Positions 1 to 12,489 are shown, numbered from the stretch's first letter. The stretch is DNA of 64,000 nt from Gari tellinella (GCA_922989275.2 OV277866.1:80512328-80576327); one strand, 5' to 3'. Made by a program: numbers and translations. The notes: generated by a model from the letters alone, not told the origin.

Positions 1-1553
1 ACCTTACAATACTTTCTTCAAGTTGTTTGATGCTAAAATTGCTTCCATTCTGCTGTATCGGTCTGAACTGTGGGGTCTGAAAGATATGCCCTGTACTGAG
101 AATGTCCATGTGTATGCATGTAAACGATTTCTAAATGCAAATATAAATGCATATAATGATGCAATACTTGGTGATTTGGGGCGATACCCAATGTTTATAT
201 ATTCTTCAAGAAGGTGCATCAAATATTGGTTGATGATACTATCAATGCCAAATGATAGATATGTCAGACTGTGCTACGAAATGTTAATGCACTACGATGG
301 ACTTGGATACAGCAATTGGGTTACAGAACTACGACTGAACCTGTATACAAACGGCTTCGGTTATGTTTGGGAGGCACAGAATGTACAAAATCAAGAAGTA
401 TTTGTTGCTGAGTATCTGCAGAGACTTAAAGACCAGCATGTACAAAATTGGAGATCTAAATGTCTTGAAAGCAGTAAACTATGTTATTATGTCAACTTTA
501 AACATACGTATGAGGTTGAACAGTATATATCAGCTATTGATGTAGCAAAGTTTAGAAAGAGTATAGTGAATCTGCGAAGTTCGTCACACTGCTTGATGAT
601 TGAAAAGGGAAGACATTATGGTATTCCAAGAGAGTTTAGACATTGTCACTACTGTGGAGGGTTGATCGAGGATGAATATCATTTCTTGTTGATTTGTCCA
701 CTGTACAATCATTTGCGCTTAATTTATATACTAGAATATTTCACACAAAATCCAACAGTGGACAAGTTTGCAAAACTGATGTCATGTCCAAATAAGATGG
801 TTATACGCAACGCTGCTATGTATATTTTTTATGCTGTTAAGGAAAAGTGTGAACATATAAAAAGTTATGATAACTAATATCTGATAGTATCAAAACAGTG
901 AAGACCTGGATCCTGTGATTGTGCTTTAACATAGTTATAGGTTCTGAGTCTACACTGTTTCAGTTGAACAAGTAAAGTGTTCAAAAGCTTGGTTTAACGT
1001 GTTTGATAAGGACTAGAGGGTCCATCATTGTGCATCATACTCTGGATATCCACTGTTTACAGTGGAAGTATTAAAGTCCATTCCATATCTGTAATGTTAA
1101 ACAAACTAAACTGGCATTTGTTTAGCGTGCCTTTCACTCTAATAAGGCACAATAGGTGAATGAGGATCAGAGAGCTCATGTAGTAGCACTGTGATCTTGA
1201 TCCACACTGTTTGAATGTACCAAAACTATTGTAGAACATGTTTATAGTCAGGTAAATGTGACTTTATATTATTGAGAACTCCTACATCTGACAAACAGTG
1301 TGAATGTAGAGCCAATGACTTTTGAATGGATCGTTCGTTTGGATCTACACTGTTTGCAAGTACAGAATGATACAATACATGCAACTGTTTGTAATAAAGC
1401 AGAATTTCTGTGTTTTGCCTAAGGAACAACTTCGTTCCTTTACTCCGCACTGTATTACACTATATTAAACTTTGTATATATTATGTACTGAATGTTTTTG
1501 TGTATGGGCCGGAGGCCTTATAGCAAATAAAGAACTGAACTGAACTGAATGAA
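1..1553 (+). mobile_element. Non-LTR retrotransposon 3' end with repeat tail
   Basis: The element comprises the ORF2 end (to 877), a ~640-bp 3' UTR, an AATAAA at 1526-1531 and a short tandem tail of GAACT/TGAAC units at 1532-1553. Such short direct repeats in place of poly(A) are typical of several CR1/RTE/I-like LINE groups. Immediately after the tail the sequence becomes the middle of a Penelope-like element, so the LINE appears to have inserted into an older PLE copy. The UTR contains several CTACACTGTTT-type words that resemble arms of the palindromes found elsewhere in the window. The 5' target-site duplicate is outside the window. Confidence 0.75.
2..877 (+). CDS. LINE ORF2 C-terminal fragment, cut by window edge
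   Basis: The reading frame is open from the first bases of the window to a TAA at 875-877, so the start lies outside. The fragment is the region after the polymerase domain of a non-LTR retrotransposon reverse transcriptase. Early in it is the phrase KIASILLYRSELWGL, typical of the thumb/connection region, then LGDLGRYPMFIY, and near 641-700 a zinc-knuckle-like cluster C-x2-C-x7-H-x4-C (HCHYCGGLIEDEYHFLLIC). That order is usual at the C-terminus of CR1/I/jockey-type ORF2 proteins. No stop or frameshift is seen within this piece, so the copy may be fairly young. The RT catalytic motifs, if present, are upstream of the window. The clade assignment is inference; the LINE identity is reasonably secure. 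Confidence 0.8.
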   Translation, partial: PYNTFFKLFDAKIASILLYRSELWGLKDMPCTENVHVYACKRFLNANINAYNDAILGDLGRYPMFIYSSRRCIKYWLMILSMPNDRYVRLCYEMLMHYDGLGYSNWVTELRLNLYTNGFGYVWEAQNVQNQEVFVAEYLQRLKDQHVQNWRSKCLESSKLCYYVNFKHTYEVEQYISAIDVAKFRKSIVNLRSSSHCLMIEKGRHYGIPREFRHCHYCGGLIEDEYHFLLICPLYNHLRLIYILEYFTQNPTVDKFAKLMSCPNKMVIRNAAMYIFYAVKEKCEHIKSYDN

Positions 1554-1554
1554 C

Positions 1555-2293
1555 TGATCAATCTACAATTGATAACTATGCTTTCCTCTTTGGTTGTGCT
1601 ACGACAGACAGGGCTTAGCACTACATGATGATATATCTCTAAAGCCGTCCTTAACCGGGAGAGTTATGTCGGATTTTCGTGCTTTGTTCTTTCTCTCCCT
1701 CTCTGTCGTACCCTGAACCCACCCATGTCTTACAGCTACTACTGACTACAGACTAGTCGCTTGCGTACAATGTCACCGTTGCCATGGTGGCTTATTTTTA
1801 ACACGGGCTTGAATGTTTAATTCTTTCCCGTGTTACTAATAATCTTGTCATATACTTTTTGTTAGATGTTTTACATGTATTTACTTACTGTGTTGGCGGT
1901 CTTTTTGATTATAAGGTTGTGGAACAGGGTTTATATTTTATGTACACTGTTCGTCTTTATAGGTGAATATTGGAGATAAGAGTGGGGTTGGGCGCCCCTA
2001 AACCCAGGTTAAACCCCCAGTGGTTGTTAATAATTAATTTATAATTAATTATTGATTGCTACTGACCGTACCAAGGCGGGCTCCTATATTCACTTTGCTT
2101 TATGTTTGTCTTGTGTGTTGTTTTCTATTTAGTGTGTAGATGAAGGAATGGTATTGCGCATGTGTGTGTGTTTGGTGTTTGTTATGGTATGACTGTGTGT
2201 ATGTGTGTTATGGTATGACTGTGTGTGTGTTCTGTTTACGAGGTGGGTGTATTGTTTGTGTTGCGTTTCCTGCTTGAGTCTTTCGTAATTATT
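1555..2293 (+). mobile_element. Penelope-like element 3' remnant
   Basis: This stretch matches the plus-strand copy at 34,860-35,585 and the reverse complement of 18,643-19,330. It begins inside the last coding residues (NYAFLFGCATTDRA), has the stop TAG at 1616-1618, and then runs through the non-coding 3' region, including a GT-rich microsatellite at about 2158-2232 and the end motif near TTTCGTAATTATT. The 5' side is lost to the LINE insertion. A 13-bp inverted repeat (GTGAATATTGGAG near 1962, CTCCTATATTCAC near 2082) encloses about 110 bp and recurs in all four copies of this element in the window. Confidence 0.75.
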
Positions 2294-3400
2294 ATATGAG
2301 CTGTAAAAGGGACTTTAGGTGGTTTGCAATATGTTATTGTAGCAAATATGTTATTTTAGCAAATGGAACCAGTTTTATACATTACCAATTCAAAATTATG
2401 TGGTTAGCAAGTGAATAAAGTAGAAATTCTGACAACTAATCATTTTTAAAGATAGCCCTATTTTAGCTGTTATATAGATAAGTTGAATTGAAGAATTGTA
2501 TATAATGCGCGGTCCAGCGGGGGTAGCCATTATTGCGCTTTGCCTGATGTACTTGTTAAGTATGACGGGAACCAGACTAAGCAGCTTGAAGCTTAAAGTA
2601 AATTTAAAGGAATGCAGAATCGGCTTAAAGTCGTCACCTATTTTCATTACTACAACCAGGCAATGGAGAAAATGGTTAAGTCTAACATTCCTTTATTTCA
2701 AAATGAAATTTTGAGAGGAGCCATGCAAAAATGGTGAAAATAGTCCGTCAGTTCGATATCCAAAGTGCATGTACATGTAAGAACTTCTTAAAATCATAAC
2801 AAATACGTTCTAAGCCGCGCGGAACCAAGGGCGAACAATAATCCGTTCGTATTGTATCTTGCATTGTCGATAAACTCCAATTCTACCGTAACTTTTTTGA
2901 TATTTCCAACCCGACTCAGTCGAATTGTCACGTTTTAACTATGGAATACAGATATTTATGCCCGACTTTAGCGAGGTCGTGATATTGAGGTTTAAAAGTC
3001 ATTAAATGGTGAACTTGGTACCGTTACCGTAACATACTGACCCAGTTCTGTTCTTCCCAATGGAACATTTAAGAAACGCAGTCATTTTGACATTTTAACA
3101 GACTGTGACAATGAGACTATTTCCTACACTTACAATTTACAAAACGCTTCACACAGGACAAAGTCTTTCTTCGTAATCAGATAACTTTCATTGACATTAA
3201 ATACCTTTCAAACTCTTAACGGCATACACCAGCAATTCGTGAGACACCGAGTGGCTTTTAACGAAGTACGATAAATCAAGCATCGTTACTCAACGAAATC
3301 GTGCATATCGGTTACCTCCCGTAGATACTTTCGGTCTCAAACAATCTCCATTAATCGTGTAATACATGTACGTAAGTGACGTCACGTTAAATCAAAAGCG
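2294..3400. other. No gene or repeat recognised
   Basis: Both strands carry only short frames without family motifs. No splice-consistent exon set, tRNA box pair or copy of another segment of the window was seen here. Confidence 0.4.
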
Positions 3401-3404
3401 ACGT

Positions 3405-3466
3405 CAGAGTAAAATACAAAGTGGCTGATACAAGGTGGCTGATACAGACTCTTGTATTTTACTCTG
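3405..3466. repeat. Hairpin with 15-bp perfect arms
   Basis: CAGAGTAAAATACAA (3405-3419) is exactly reverse-complemented at 3452-3466. The loop contains two direct copies of GTGGCTGATACA (from about 3421 and 3435). It may be the remnant of a foldback element; no flanking duplication was identified. Confidence 0.7.
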
Positions 3467-3849
3467 CAGATACACGCGGAAACGCTCGATATCATTCGAA
3501 GGCATATAATAAAATAAAATAGCGAAATTTCGCGTTTACAAAGACAGTAACTCATTCAGCCCTGAAATTAATGAACAATTCCAGTTTCTAAATAGGTAAA
3601 TCGTTTTTTACTATTTAGGGTTGTTGTAATAATATATTTGGAAAAAATGACAAACGGTGTAAACCCTGTTCAGGGGGTCCTTTAGGAACCCTCTGATCTA
3701 GGTCTACACAGTTTGCATATGAGGTATCTTTATCTAACCAGGTTCTTAGTGTGAAGGACGAGTATACTTGTCCCTAGGGTAGAGTGAATTATGGCTAAAT
3801 GAACCCAATTATACAGTCGAAATCGATAATTCGAATATACCACTATTTT

Positions 3850-3884
3850 AAAGTTAAAACGTGGCTAAGCCACGTTTTAACTTT
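3850..3884. repeat. Near-perfect 35-bp palindrome
   Basis: Seventeen-base arms (AAAGTTAAAACGTGGCT and its complement) flank a single A. Weaker complementarity (TCGAATATA-type and TATATTCGA-type sequence) extends the fold to roughly 3817-3930, suggesting a short foldback element rather than a chance palindrome. Confidence 0.75.
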
Positions 3885-3930
3885 GAACAATTGATATATT
3901 CGATTCAATCAAGATCGTGGAATCGAAATT

Positions 3931-6300
3931 AGACTAATAGCATACTGGTAGAGTAAAGTCCTGCTTTAAGTTCGGTCCGAAAATAAGACTAACCTGAAAT
4001 TAAGACCACTTTTTAAAAGAACTGAATATGAAGTTGGGTGTTGGAAATATTCATGTGATAACCCTAATAGTCTCCTTTAACGCCATATAGAGTGGCAATG
4101 TATTTTTAATCACATATGGTTGTATTCTATATTTGATGTACATTGATGAGACAGAAACAATATATCTAAATCTATTTCAATGGCCGTAGTGTCTGATATA
4201 AAGACCTATCCGCTATTCAGTATATGACCACTGATCCCAGAACAAAAGGATCAATAAGTGTTGTTTTAGGGTCCGCTATTAAGGCAAGCTTTTACACCTC
4301 TCACAGGACTCAAAAGTCGAATTACTCAGGATTTGATCTGGATAAAACCTGTTTATAAAAGATTACCTTTTGCGACAGCTAAAAGGTATGAAGGGTTGAT
4401 TAACTCTGATATAGTTTTTTTTCAGATTAATGGTTAAAAAATCAGATTTGATATGTAGAAAAACATAAAATATATACAGTCGCCTCATTACTTTCCTGCA
4501 GGAATTTGTACAATATCTATTGTTTTTATGGAGGTATGAAAAAATACCTGGTCACACCTCATGTATTTATTTCATACCTCAATGAAAACAATACATATTC
4601 TAGACATGTATTACTTATAATTTAATATCACAACTGGATGTAAAAGAGAAATTAAATAGAGGATCTGGCATGAGTGCTCATTAATTATCAACTTAACGAT
4701 GTAGGTTGTAATCCCTCTGCCATGTATATTAACCGCAATGTAGTGCTGTTTTGTAGTAACGTCATCGTCAATGACGTCATTTGGCGCCACGCTTCATCCA
4801 GCGACTGTGGAGAACAGTTGGACTTACAGAATGTAGTCCTGACAAGGCATGGTCTAATTTTTAAGGGCGTATGAAAAATAAAACAGCAAATCACAGCTCA
4901 ACAAAAGAAATTGAAACAATCAACAATTAAATTACATTGAAATAAATGAGTTCACTTCTTGGGAAATTAAGTTTCAAAGGACGTGCGGCTTAAAGGCAAA
5001 GTACCCATAAGCTCCGCCATCTCGAAACAACGAAATACACGTAAATTGTTTCAATGAAAAATAATGTGGCTGTTCCATTCAGTGTCTATATTCGACGTTT
5101 GTACCACTCTTGGTGTAATACAAGCGCTGGTAATAAATATAAAACAAATTATAGTGTTGATATAAAACATGAACTTATTTGCAAAATGAAAGCCAGATAA
5201 TGATAGATAATGTGCATCATTGAAATATAATATCAATTTTGGTTCAACACATTTTATGTATCCGTTAAAACAATGAGAATACTGAACAGGACTTAACCTT
5301 GAATCGTTTCATATCAACAGGTGTTTTAGAACCTGTAGTTTTTCAGTTTATCTTAAACAAAATGTGGTTCTCCTCAACTTTCAATATCAGCTTGTACACA
5401 ACCCACTTGGAAATATATCTAACGTATTGTTTAAGCGCTCAATGAGTTCCAAATTATCTCCTTGTACACTTATGAGATATATTATAAGTACAAAACACTT
5501 CTGAAACTACTGTGCAACAGGCTATGATTCGACTTGCAGATGTATTTATAAACCTTCTGTTCTCAACATGCTAAATAGATTTTTCATCAGATTTTACGCA
5601 CACAGAGCATAGGTGTCATGGCAACGGTATGTAAAAAGAACATTATATGGATAACCACTTTATTTTCCCGCCACGTTAACTTCTGCTCAAAGTAGTTCTC
5701 TGCATCGGTTGTTTTACGAGTTTGCATTCTTACCGAGTCATGTTGTTAAACCTATCAAATGATTTAATCCTGATTTGACACCGACTATATCTGGTATTTA
5801 CCAAGGCATATTTTACATCGCACGTGAAGTCGACATGTGCAGGGAAGAAGTTAATTGTGTTTTCTCACTAAACAATGCTCGCAAGCTGAGTTTCTTATGC
5901 AATAAAGAATTAAGCTCCAAAGCCGAAAACCTATTACAGTGTTAGCTATGAAAACAGTCAGCTGCACATGGTTTATGTATCAAAAGGTCCTGCAGAGCAG
6001 AACACATGCGTATTGCCGATATTTGAAAGTACATGCAAACGTTATTACAAACAATGAATAAATTGACAGTGGTTAGTTTAATTCTGAATATAAGCCACGC
6101 TTCAGCCTAATTAGACACCGGCTTACTGAACGCCTGATCTTGCCATTAACTAGTTGGAATAGAAACAAATTTTTCCGACAATTGATATACAGTACGTGTG
6201 TTTGTCCACTTATAAAGAAAGTGTACATCATGTGTAACGCCAACATAATTATATACAAACAAGTATTCCCCAAACGGGAGGCATATAGTTTTTTGAACTG
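3931..6300. other. Mostly unassigned sequence
   Basis: No coding family could be recognised. Apart from the inverted repeat at 4519-4592, and a short GTCC/GTCT-rich run near 6300-6330, I see nothing supportable. Confidence 0.35.
4519..4592. repeat. Inverted repeat, 23-bp arms
   Basis: The left arm at 4519-4541 and right arm at 4570-4592 are complementary at 21 of 23 positions, with GAGGTATGAAA/TTTCATACCTC as the longest perfect block. The loop is 28 bp. It is likely a small foldback element. Confidence 0.6.
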
Positions 6301-6361
6301 TCCGTCCGTCCGTCTGTCTTTATGTATGTCCGTCTATCTGTTGGTCAGTCATTCCGTCCGA

Positions 6362-7200
6362 AAAAAAATAACATTGTTCATTACTTCCTTATTAGTCAAT
6401 GAAATCACTTCAGATTTGGACACAACACCTCTTTGGACATGGCATTTCAGATGACAAATACTTATTTGACATTGGCCCCTCAATGACATTGATCTTGTTC
6501 CAAAAACTCTAACATTGGCAATAACGTTCTTATAAGTCAATTGATTTACTTCATACTTGGACATTTTACTCCTCGTGGCTTTTCAGCTGACATACACTTT
6601 ATTGATCTTAAACCCTCAATGGCACTAGTCTTGATGATCTCAGTTTCTTAAAACTCTAACATTTACAACTTCTGTATTAGTCAATGGAATCACTCATACT
6701 TGGGCACAACACCCACTTATATACTTACAAGGCATTGACCTTCAATTACCTTGGCCTTGAAAAACTTTATTTTCCAAAAGCTCTTAACTTTGGCCATAAC
6801 TTCCTTATTAGTCAGTTGATTTACTCATACTTTGAAACAAAACCGCTTTTGACAATATTATTCAGCTGAACTATACGTTTTTGACCATGACTCCTAAATC
6901 CTTGACCTTTAGAATTGAATTCGATGGAAAACTTTAATTTTTCTTAAACTTCCTCACTATTGAATTGATTTACTTCAAACTTGGATACAACACCCAATTG
7001 GGACAACACCTTTCAGCTGACATATATTTTTAACCCTGACCCCTCAAGGATCTTACCTGTTTTCCAAAAACTCTTAACATTGGCTATAACTTCCTTATTA
7101 GTACGTGTATTTACTTCATACTTGGACACAATGCACCTTGTGACAAGACCTTTCTGCCGACATATATTTCTTGCTAACCCTATACTCCGCAGAACCACAT
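6362..7200. repeat. Degenerate tandem repeat, ~140-bp unit, six copies
   Basis: A block reading approximately CTTCCTTATTAGTCAATTGATTTACTTCATACTTGGACACAA (quoted here only as its parts CTTCCTTATTAGTCAATTGA and TACTTCATACTTGGACACAA) recurs near 6390, 6531, 6672, 6808, 6955 and 7096, at spacings of about 136-147 bp. Between these blocks the copies share phrases such as TTTCAGCTGACATA and CCCTCAATGACATTGATCTT. Copies differ by substitutions and small indels, so this is an old array. The short open frames in it are by-products of the repeat and show no protein family. Confidence 0.75.
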
Positions 7201-7280
7201 ATTTACGCTTTAAATTTATTCACACATCGAAGAAAATAGTTCCATCCTATAATGCCTATATAATGATGAATATGTAACGT

Positions 7281-8500
7281 AATATCCTAGAAATTGTACA
7301 ATACTGTAGGATGAAAATAAAGCAGACTGTGCCTTAATTTTTGTTGAGTGTACGGTACAGCATAGAGGAATACCACTAAAGCAAGCTTGCATGTTTGTTT
7401 TAAGGGTGTACTATTTGTACTCGTCTTATTGATGCGACATAAATGGCAGGGCTTCTAAAATGATGAGGAAATATTGATTTTATCTATATGTCACATATTG
7501 TGTAACAATACTAGGTAGTCAGAAAGGGTTTATGATCATACTCATTGTTTAACGGTATAATTTTGTAAACTTGGACCCAAAACCTTTGAGGATAATAATG
7601 ACATTGATTTCTTCTATTAAGACTAACATGATGGATATACTGTGCAAAAGCAATAGAAGCGAGCTTTTTTATAAACATATCAGTTTAAAGAAATGATTTA
7701 CTGATAGAAAGGAACCAACGTCTGGGTCTTTGACAATATTTTCAATGCACAGCAATGTGAACAGGTACATACCATTTGGAAAGTGTGGCCATATCTACGT
7801 CCTCTATTAACAACCATAGGACTAACAAGCATTATTACATGCATGCAGAAAATCCATGGAATTGAAATAACTTCCAGAGAAGCTTTGCATTCTCATTATT
7901 CAGCACAGTATAAAAAATTTGAGATGGCATTCTCGCGAAAGTAATAGATGAGAGGATTATTCACGAGCAGTGTGTTGTCCAAAACAAAGATAAGGCAGAT
8001 TAAGATTGCGTAAATTGTGCAAGACGAACATCAATCATGATCATGACGCATAATGAGATGGGCATACGAGAAACTGTTGAGCTGGCATAAGTTATTAGAG
8101 AAATGAAGAAAGTGTTTATCAAATAAATGTTTAATTACAATACGACATCAAAACCATGCTGTTGCAATATTTAATAATATGTACGTCTTATCCATTTAGA
8201 TGAATCTAAGTGGAAACGCAAATCAATTAAATGAGGAAAATGTCAAGTGAATTATTTTTTATCCAAGTGGCAAACGCTTTTAGCGTGATAAAACACCGGG
8301 TTTTCTAGTTATTTGCATTGGACATAAACTCAAGACACATGACCACGTTTTGGAATAAAATAATGTTTTCTTCTCTGAACCATTCAATGAATGATTGCTT
8401 TCCCTTTAGCTATATTCCACAAACAGAATGCCTTGAAGCAGCAATTTAATCATGTTGTATAAATATATCGACAAGACCTTTTCATGAACAAAACTAATTG
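7281..8500. other. No gene or repeat recognised
   Basis: AT-rich sequence with no long frame, no RNA gene signal and no match noticed to other parts of the window. Confidence 0.35.
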
Positions 8501-8504
8501 TATG

Positions 8505-8850
8505 CATTTGACCATGACCTTGGACCCAGGGCCAGCGTTTTGGTATCGAAATTGGCGTTAAGGTTGCGAAAACATGCTTATAATTTCAATGTTTCTTGAG
8601 GTATGGCTTTCATATTTGATATGCAGGTGTATGTGGACATGACCTGTCCATATACGCAACAAGTTAGATCCCTGTGGCATTGATCTCGAACTTAATTAGG
8701 ACCTGCGTTTATGTTTCAAAATCTGCATTTAGGTTTCGAAAAAGCTTATTAAAGCTCCTATGACCATTGAGGCATTGCTTTCATGTTGGTATGTATGTAT
8801 ACATGGACAAAACCGTTCATTGTACACATACATTCAAATTGTGCCGTTGG
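8505..8850. repeat. Diverged two-copy direct repeat, ~170 bp each
   Basis: The block around 8540-8650 (GGCGTTAAGGTTGCGAAAAC, GGCTTTCATATTTGATATGC, GTGGACATGACC) is echoed around 8712-8820 (GCATTTAGGTTTCGAAAAAG, TGCTTTCATGTTGGTATG, CATGGACAAAACC). It is probably two units of a degenerate mollusc-type tandem repeat. Confidence 0.5.
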
Positions 8851-9598
8851 CGAGCTTTGCCTTTTCACTGACACCTCTTATAAATTATGAGTCCGGCTAA
8901 AAGTTCGTAGAGAGATGATCTAGTTTTAACATGGCTTTACATTACGGGGGTTAAGCTTGTGTTGGACTAACTAGTAATTTAATATTACCATACGTGATTT
9001 TAGTTTGATATACAGATTAATTCTGCATCTGAACGGTATCTAAATTATTTGCAATGCATATTAAATAAGTTAGCAACGGAATAGTGAATTAATTGTTCAA
9101 GCAGAATAAACGTCATTCACAACTAGTTGTTGCTGATAAAACCTAAATGGAAAGTATGCAGCTGTTTTGTCGTTTAAACAAACAGGAGATCTTCGTTATG
9201 TATCTTTTAATACTGAATATAACCCTTATAAATATTATACAGAAAAATATTTTATACAGCGATACTATGTCATGATGGTCAGCTATCACTAACCCATTTG
9301 TACATAGCATCATATAAAAGAGACAGGCAAACAGTGTCGACTCTGATTGCTAATAGGAATTTCAATATAAAACAAAACGAAAAAGAAATTTAAGACCAGG
9401 TATCTCATTCATAAAAATCGAATATATGAGCATGGAATAATCATCTTGGCATAAAAGGGTTGCCATAGCTGTAATTCAGGGTGTACATAATATATGTTTC
9501 TTATTACCGATATTGAATTTCTCCAATTTTACCTTCTATATATCAGATTAACCCCTAATACCGTCTTACCCCGAGCTTTATGGTTACATACAAATAGC
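8851..9598. other. No gene or repeat recognised
   Basis: No coding or RNA feature could be supported in this stretch. Confidence 0.3.
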
Positions 9599-9750
9599 TT
9601 GCGAAACGCGGGTGTCTGATCTTGATACAAACTGTTTTACTCTCAATTTTATATTTCGTAGGTCAAAATACCTTAACTTTAAACTTGTGAATTACTAGCA
9701 GACAAAAATTTGTTTAAAGCTGATGACGTCATGACAATGTAGGGGTAAAA
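9599..9750 (-). mobile_element. Family B-like TIR element remnant
   Basis: It contains half of the shared palindromic core (GTGTCTGATCTTGATACAAACTGTTTT), then a variant B arm with CTGATGACGTCATGACAATG and a decayed B end (AGGGGTAAAA). Similar arms occur at 43,560-43,634 and 43,860-43,922. The other half is missing. Confidence 0.5.
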
Positions 9751-10589
9751 TTGTATCATACAAGAATAACGCCTTGACATGAGGAGAATGTTTCTCTGTG
9801 TATTCCATATCATTGCAATAAAAGCAATATCCGCTTGGTCTAAAGCTGGAAGATTTCTGGCATCAGACTTGACAGATTCTGACATGGTAAGAATAGGATG
9901 GAAGTGATTATTAGTTCAACCCTTGCGTCATCTCAACTTAATTTGATAGCACTGTGCCAAAAGATTTCCGACAAAGACTGATTATAACAGAAGGTATCGA
10001 AGATATATTAAAAACTAAAATGAATGCTTAAGACTATTTCATACTCATATCCCATTGGGACTTCATATTGACGAATACATATACTTCAAACTGCCAAAAT
10101 AAAAGGGAAAACAGTGTTACGGAGTTAATTGCAATATATACAAACAGGAATTTTACTACTTTGATCCGGCTAAACTGCAGGCATAACAACATGAATAAGA
10201 CCCTGTTCAGTCTCAGAGCATATCGGTGTATGTTCAACAGTTGTACTTGTATATCATCATACAAAATGAAAGCCACCTTCCAGAAAATATGCAAACAAAT
10301 ACCATTCAAGCATATAGCACAATAACAAAAAATGGGCTACTGTATAAATTTACAATCATTTACTGTAGCACTATCGAAAATACAGACATACTCAAGAGAT
10401 TGAAATTCTAGGAGTGTAGGCGGATGAAATATATCACAGAACGCACTTAGCCAAGATAACTCAACCTATTCGATGACATAAGACATCTACAGCGACTTTA
10501 GTACTGAATCAGTACAGACACATACAGCATTAATACAGCAGCGACGTTAACAGATTGCTAAATATATACAATAATACGATTAATTAAAG

Positions 10590-10755
10590 TACAATGCCCC
10601 CTCTCTACAACAACACCCAATGGACGACGAAAAGTGTGTACGTTGTTCGGAGGAAGTTGTAATAGAGAAGGAAAATAAGAGTTGACTTACATTTGCAAGC
10701 AGCTCTTGACTCCATACAAGACATGTCTGATCTTGACTCAAGCTGTTTGTAACTA
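10590..10755 (+). mobile_element. Family C TIR element, right side lost
   Basis: It starts at TACAATGCCCCCTCTCTACA and shares ACAACACCCAATGG, GTGTGTACGTTGTTCGGAGG and AAGTTGTAATAGAG with copies at 14,875, 22,379 and 37,865. It ends in a decayed half of the shared core (GTCTGATCTTGACTCAAGCTGTTTG). No matching right terminal repeat is visible downstream. Confidence 0.55.
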
Positions 10756-10759
10756 GTCA

Positions 10760-12270
10760 GTTATTTATTCTGTCCAAATGTCCACGAAACTAAAAACATT
10801 TGTAACCTTTTTTCCAAATGTAGTATCAAATAGTCAAACAATTTTGATCTACATGAAACTTGCAGAATGTTAAATTCACCATTGTATACACCATTACATT
10901 GTTACTAGTATAGATCTAGAAGGCTATTTTCGTATTATTTCTAATTTTAGTTTTTATTTTGAAACATTCGTATACAGTGAAGCTTTCTTATAAAGAAATA
11001 CAGGGGACTTTGCAAATGTTTTCGTCTTATCAAGAGTTCGTCCTTTCCCGACACCTAAATAAAGCAAGCGAGAGTCCCTTGACATTAAGAAGGAAACAGT
11101 CGGGGAATTATTTTTTATTTTGTATAAGGCAGTATTTCGTCTTACTCAAGGTCGTTATAAGTGTGCTTCACTGTATAAGGTTTATATAAGATCTAGTTAT
11201 CAAAATGTATATGTGTAAACACGAATATTTTTGACTCGTGTGAAGTTACTTCGGTTCAACTGTATTTGAATGCATATGAAGATGGCTTACACATTATGTG
11301 AACATTTGAGTTGATATTGACTGTGTAATTCCACAATCTCGCGTGCTTTAGTGTAGACCGTCGTCTGTTGGTATCAATTTACTTTTATTATGGAGTGGAC
11401 ATACCAATGACGTTGCAAACTTCCATGGGGTTGCGTACAGTAAAGCTCTGAAACAGTTTCTTGGGGGTTAATGCATACATTAGTATCTTTATGTTATGTT
11501 TAAATGTACAATCAGATCCAGCGAAATCAACCTAAACAGAGGAGAGACTAATAGGTTAAAACAGTTTTTTTTTAAAAATATTTACATGTATTTTACAAAC
11601 ATACAATATAGTCTAAACATAGCTTATTGTGTTTCTTTCATTGTATCGTTGTATATCAACACATGCTTTATTCATAGCTATACTATCATATATAGTATAA
11701 ATACTATGCGGGACTAATTGGTGGCACAAATGTCATCAGTCATCAAGTCAGCTTGATTATTGTCGGGTTTTTTTTTTAAATCGATAAAAGCAGCAAACTG
11801 CATTTAACTTTAACCAACTATGTAAATAGAAGATACATGATGACGTCATGACAACGGCAATAACAAACAATGTTGTAAATATTATTCTTTTTGAAAGTAT
11901 GGCTGAATGCATGTAACAAAAATGTGACGTATGTCTTGACGTGATTTCCTTTGAAAAAGGCCCTTAGAGGTCGAAATGTTAGAAAAGAGCAGTTTATATA
12001 TTAATATAAATATTATCTTTTTAACGTATTCCGAATCAATGACCGAATACCTTTAAACATATGTTATACTTCAATGTGTAATTTCCACTTGTTTTGATAA
12101 TCATCGTACACAGGATCTAGAGTGCGAAACCGTTTGGACCACTGAGTGTGATTCTGGTTTGTTCTAAAGAAAACGATCTGGTTTTAGTACAAGGTCAAAG
12201 ACATACCCCGGTACTAGGTTTGATTTTTCTATTTCTATGTATTACTTCTTCGCCATCAATACTGATGATT
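10760..12270. other. No gene recognised
   Basis: AT-rich sequence. Short frames only, none with a recognisable motif; a run of T at about 11,770 is the only simple-sequence feature. Confidence 0.35.
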
Positions 12271-12273
12271 ATT

Positions 12274-12487
12274 AGAAGGGGCACTTTTTAGGTGCACCAT
12301 TGGGACTGTACCCGGTCGGTCATTTTATCCTGACACCGAAGAACCAGTCGTAATGCACCAATCCTGAGCACCAAGGCGGAAAGCCATTACTACCATCTTT
12401 AAGTCTTTGGTTTGACCCGGTCGGGGATTGAACCCACAACCTCCCGCACTGCAAGCAGACACTCTACCGCTGAGCTATACAGGCGGT
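12274..12487 (-). mobile_element. tRNA-derived SINE
   Basis: On the minus strand the element starts with a tRNA-like head: an A-box region ATAGCTCAGCGGTAGAGTGT, a CTTGCAGTGCGGGAG anticodon-arm region, and a B box GGGTTCAATCCC. The body ends near CCAATGGTGCACCT. A second copy at 17,595-17,810 matches along its whole length, which shows a ~215-bp dispersed unit rather than a tRNA gene. Anticodon-arm pairing would give GCA in the loop (Cys-like), but the acceptor stem is not conserved. Confidence 0.8.
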
Positions 12488-12489
12488 AC

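Noticed and set aside
1555..2293. Hammerhead ribozyme in the PLE 3' region
   Set aside because: I could not find the CTGATGA and GAAA core in the right arrangement in any of the four copies.
6073..7277. Several 60-100 codon frames
   Set aside because: They fall in the 140-bp degenerate tandem repeat and share only repeat-derived phrases.
12410..12486. Functional tRNA gene on the minus strand
   Set aside because: The same ~215-bp unit is repeated at 17.6 kb, so it is a SINE head.
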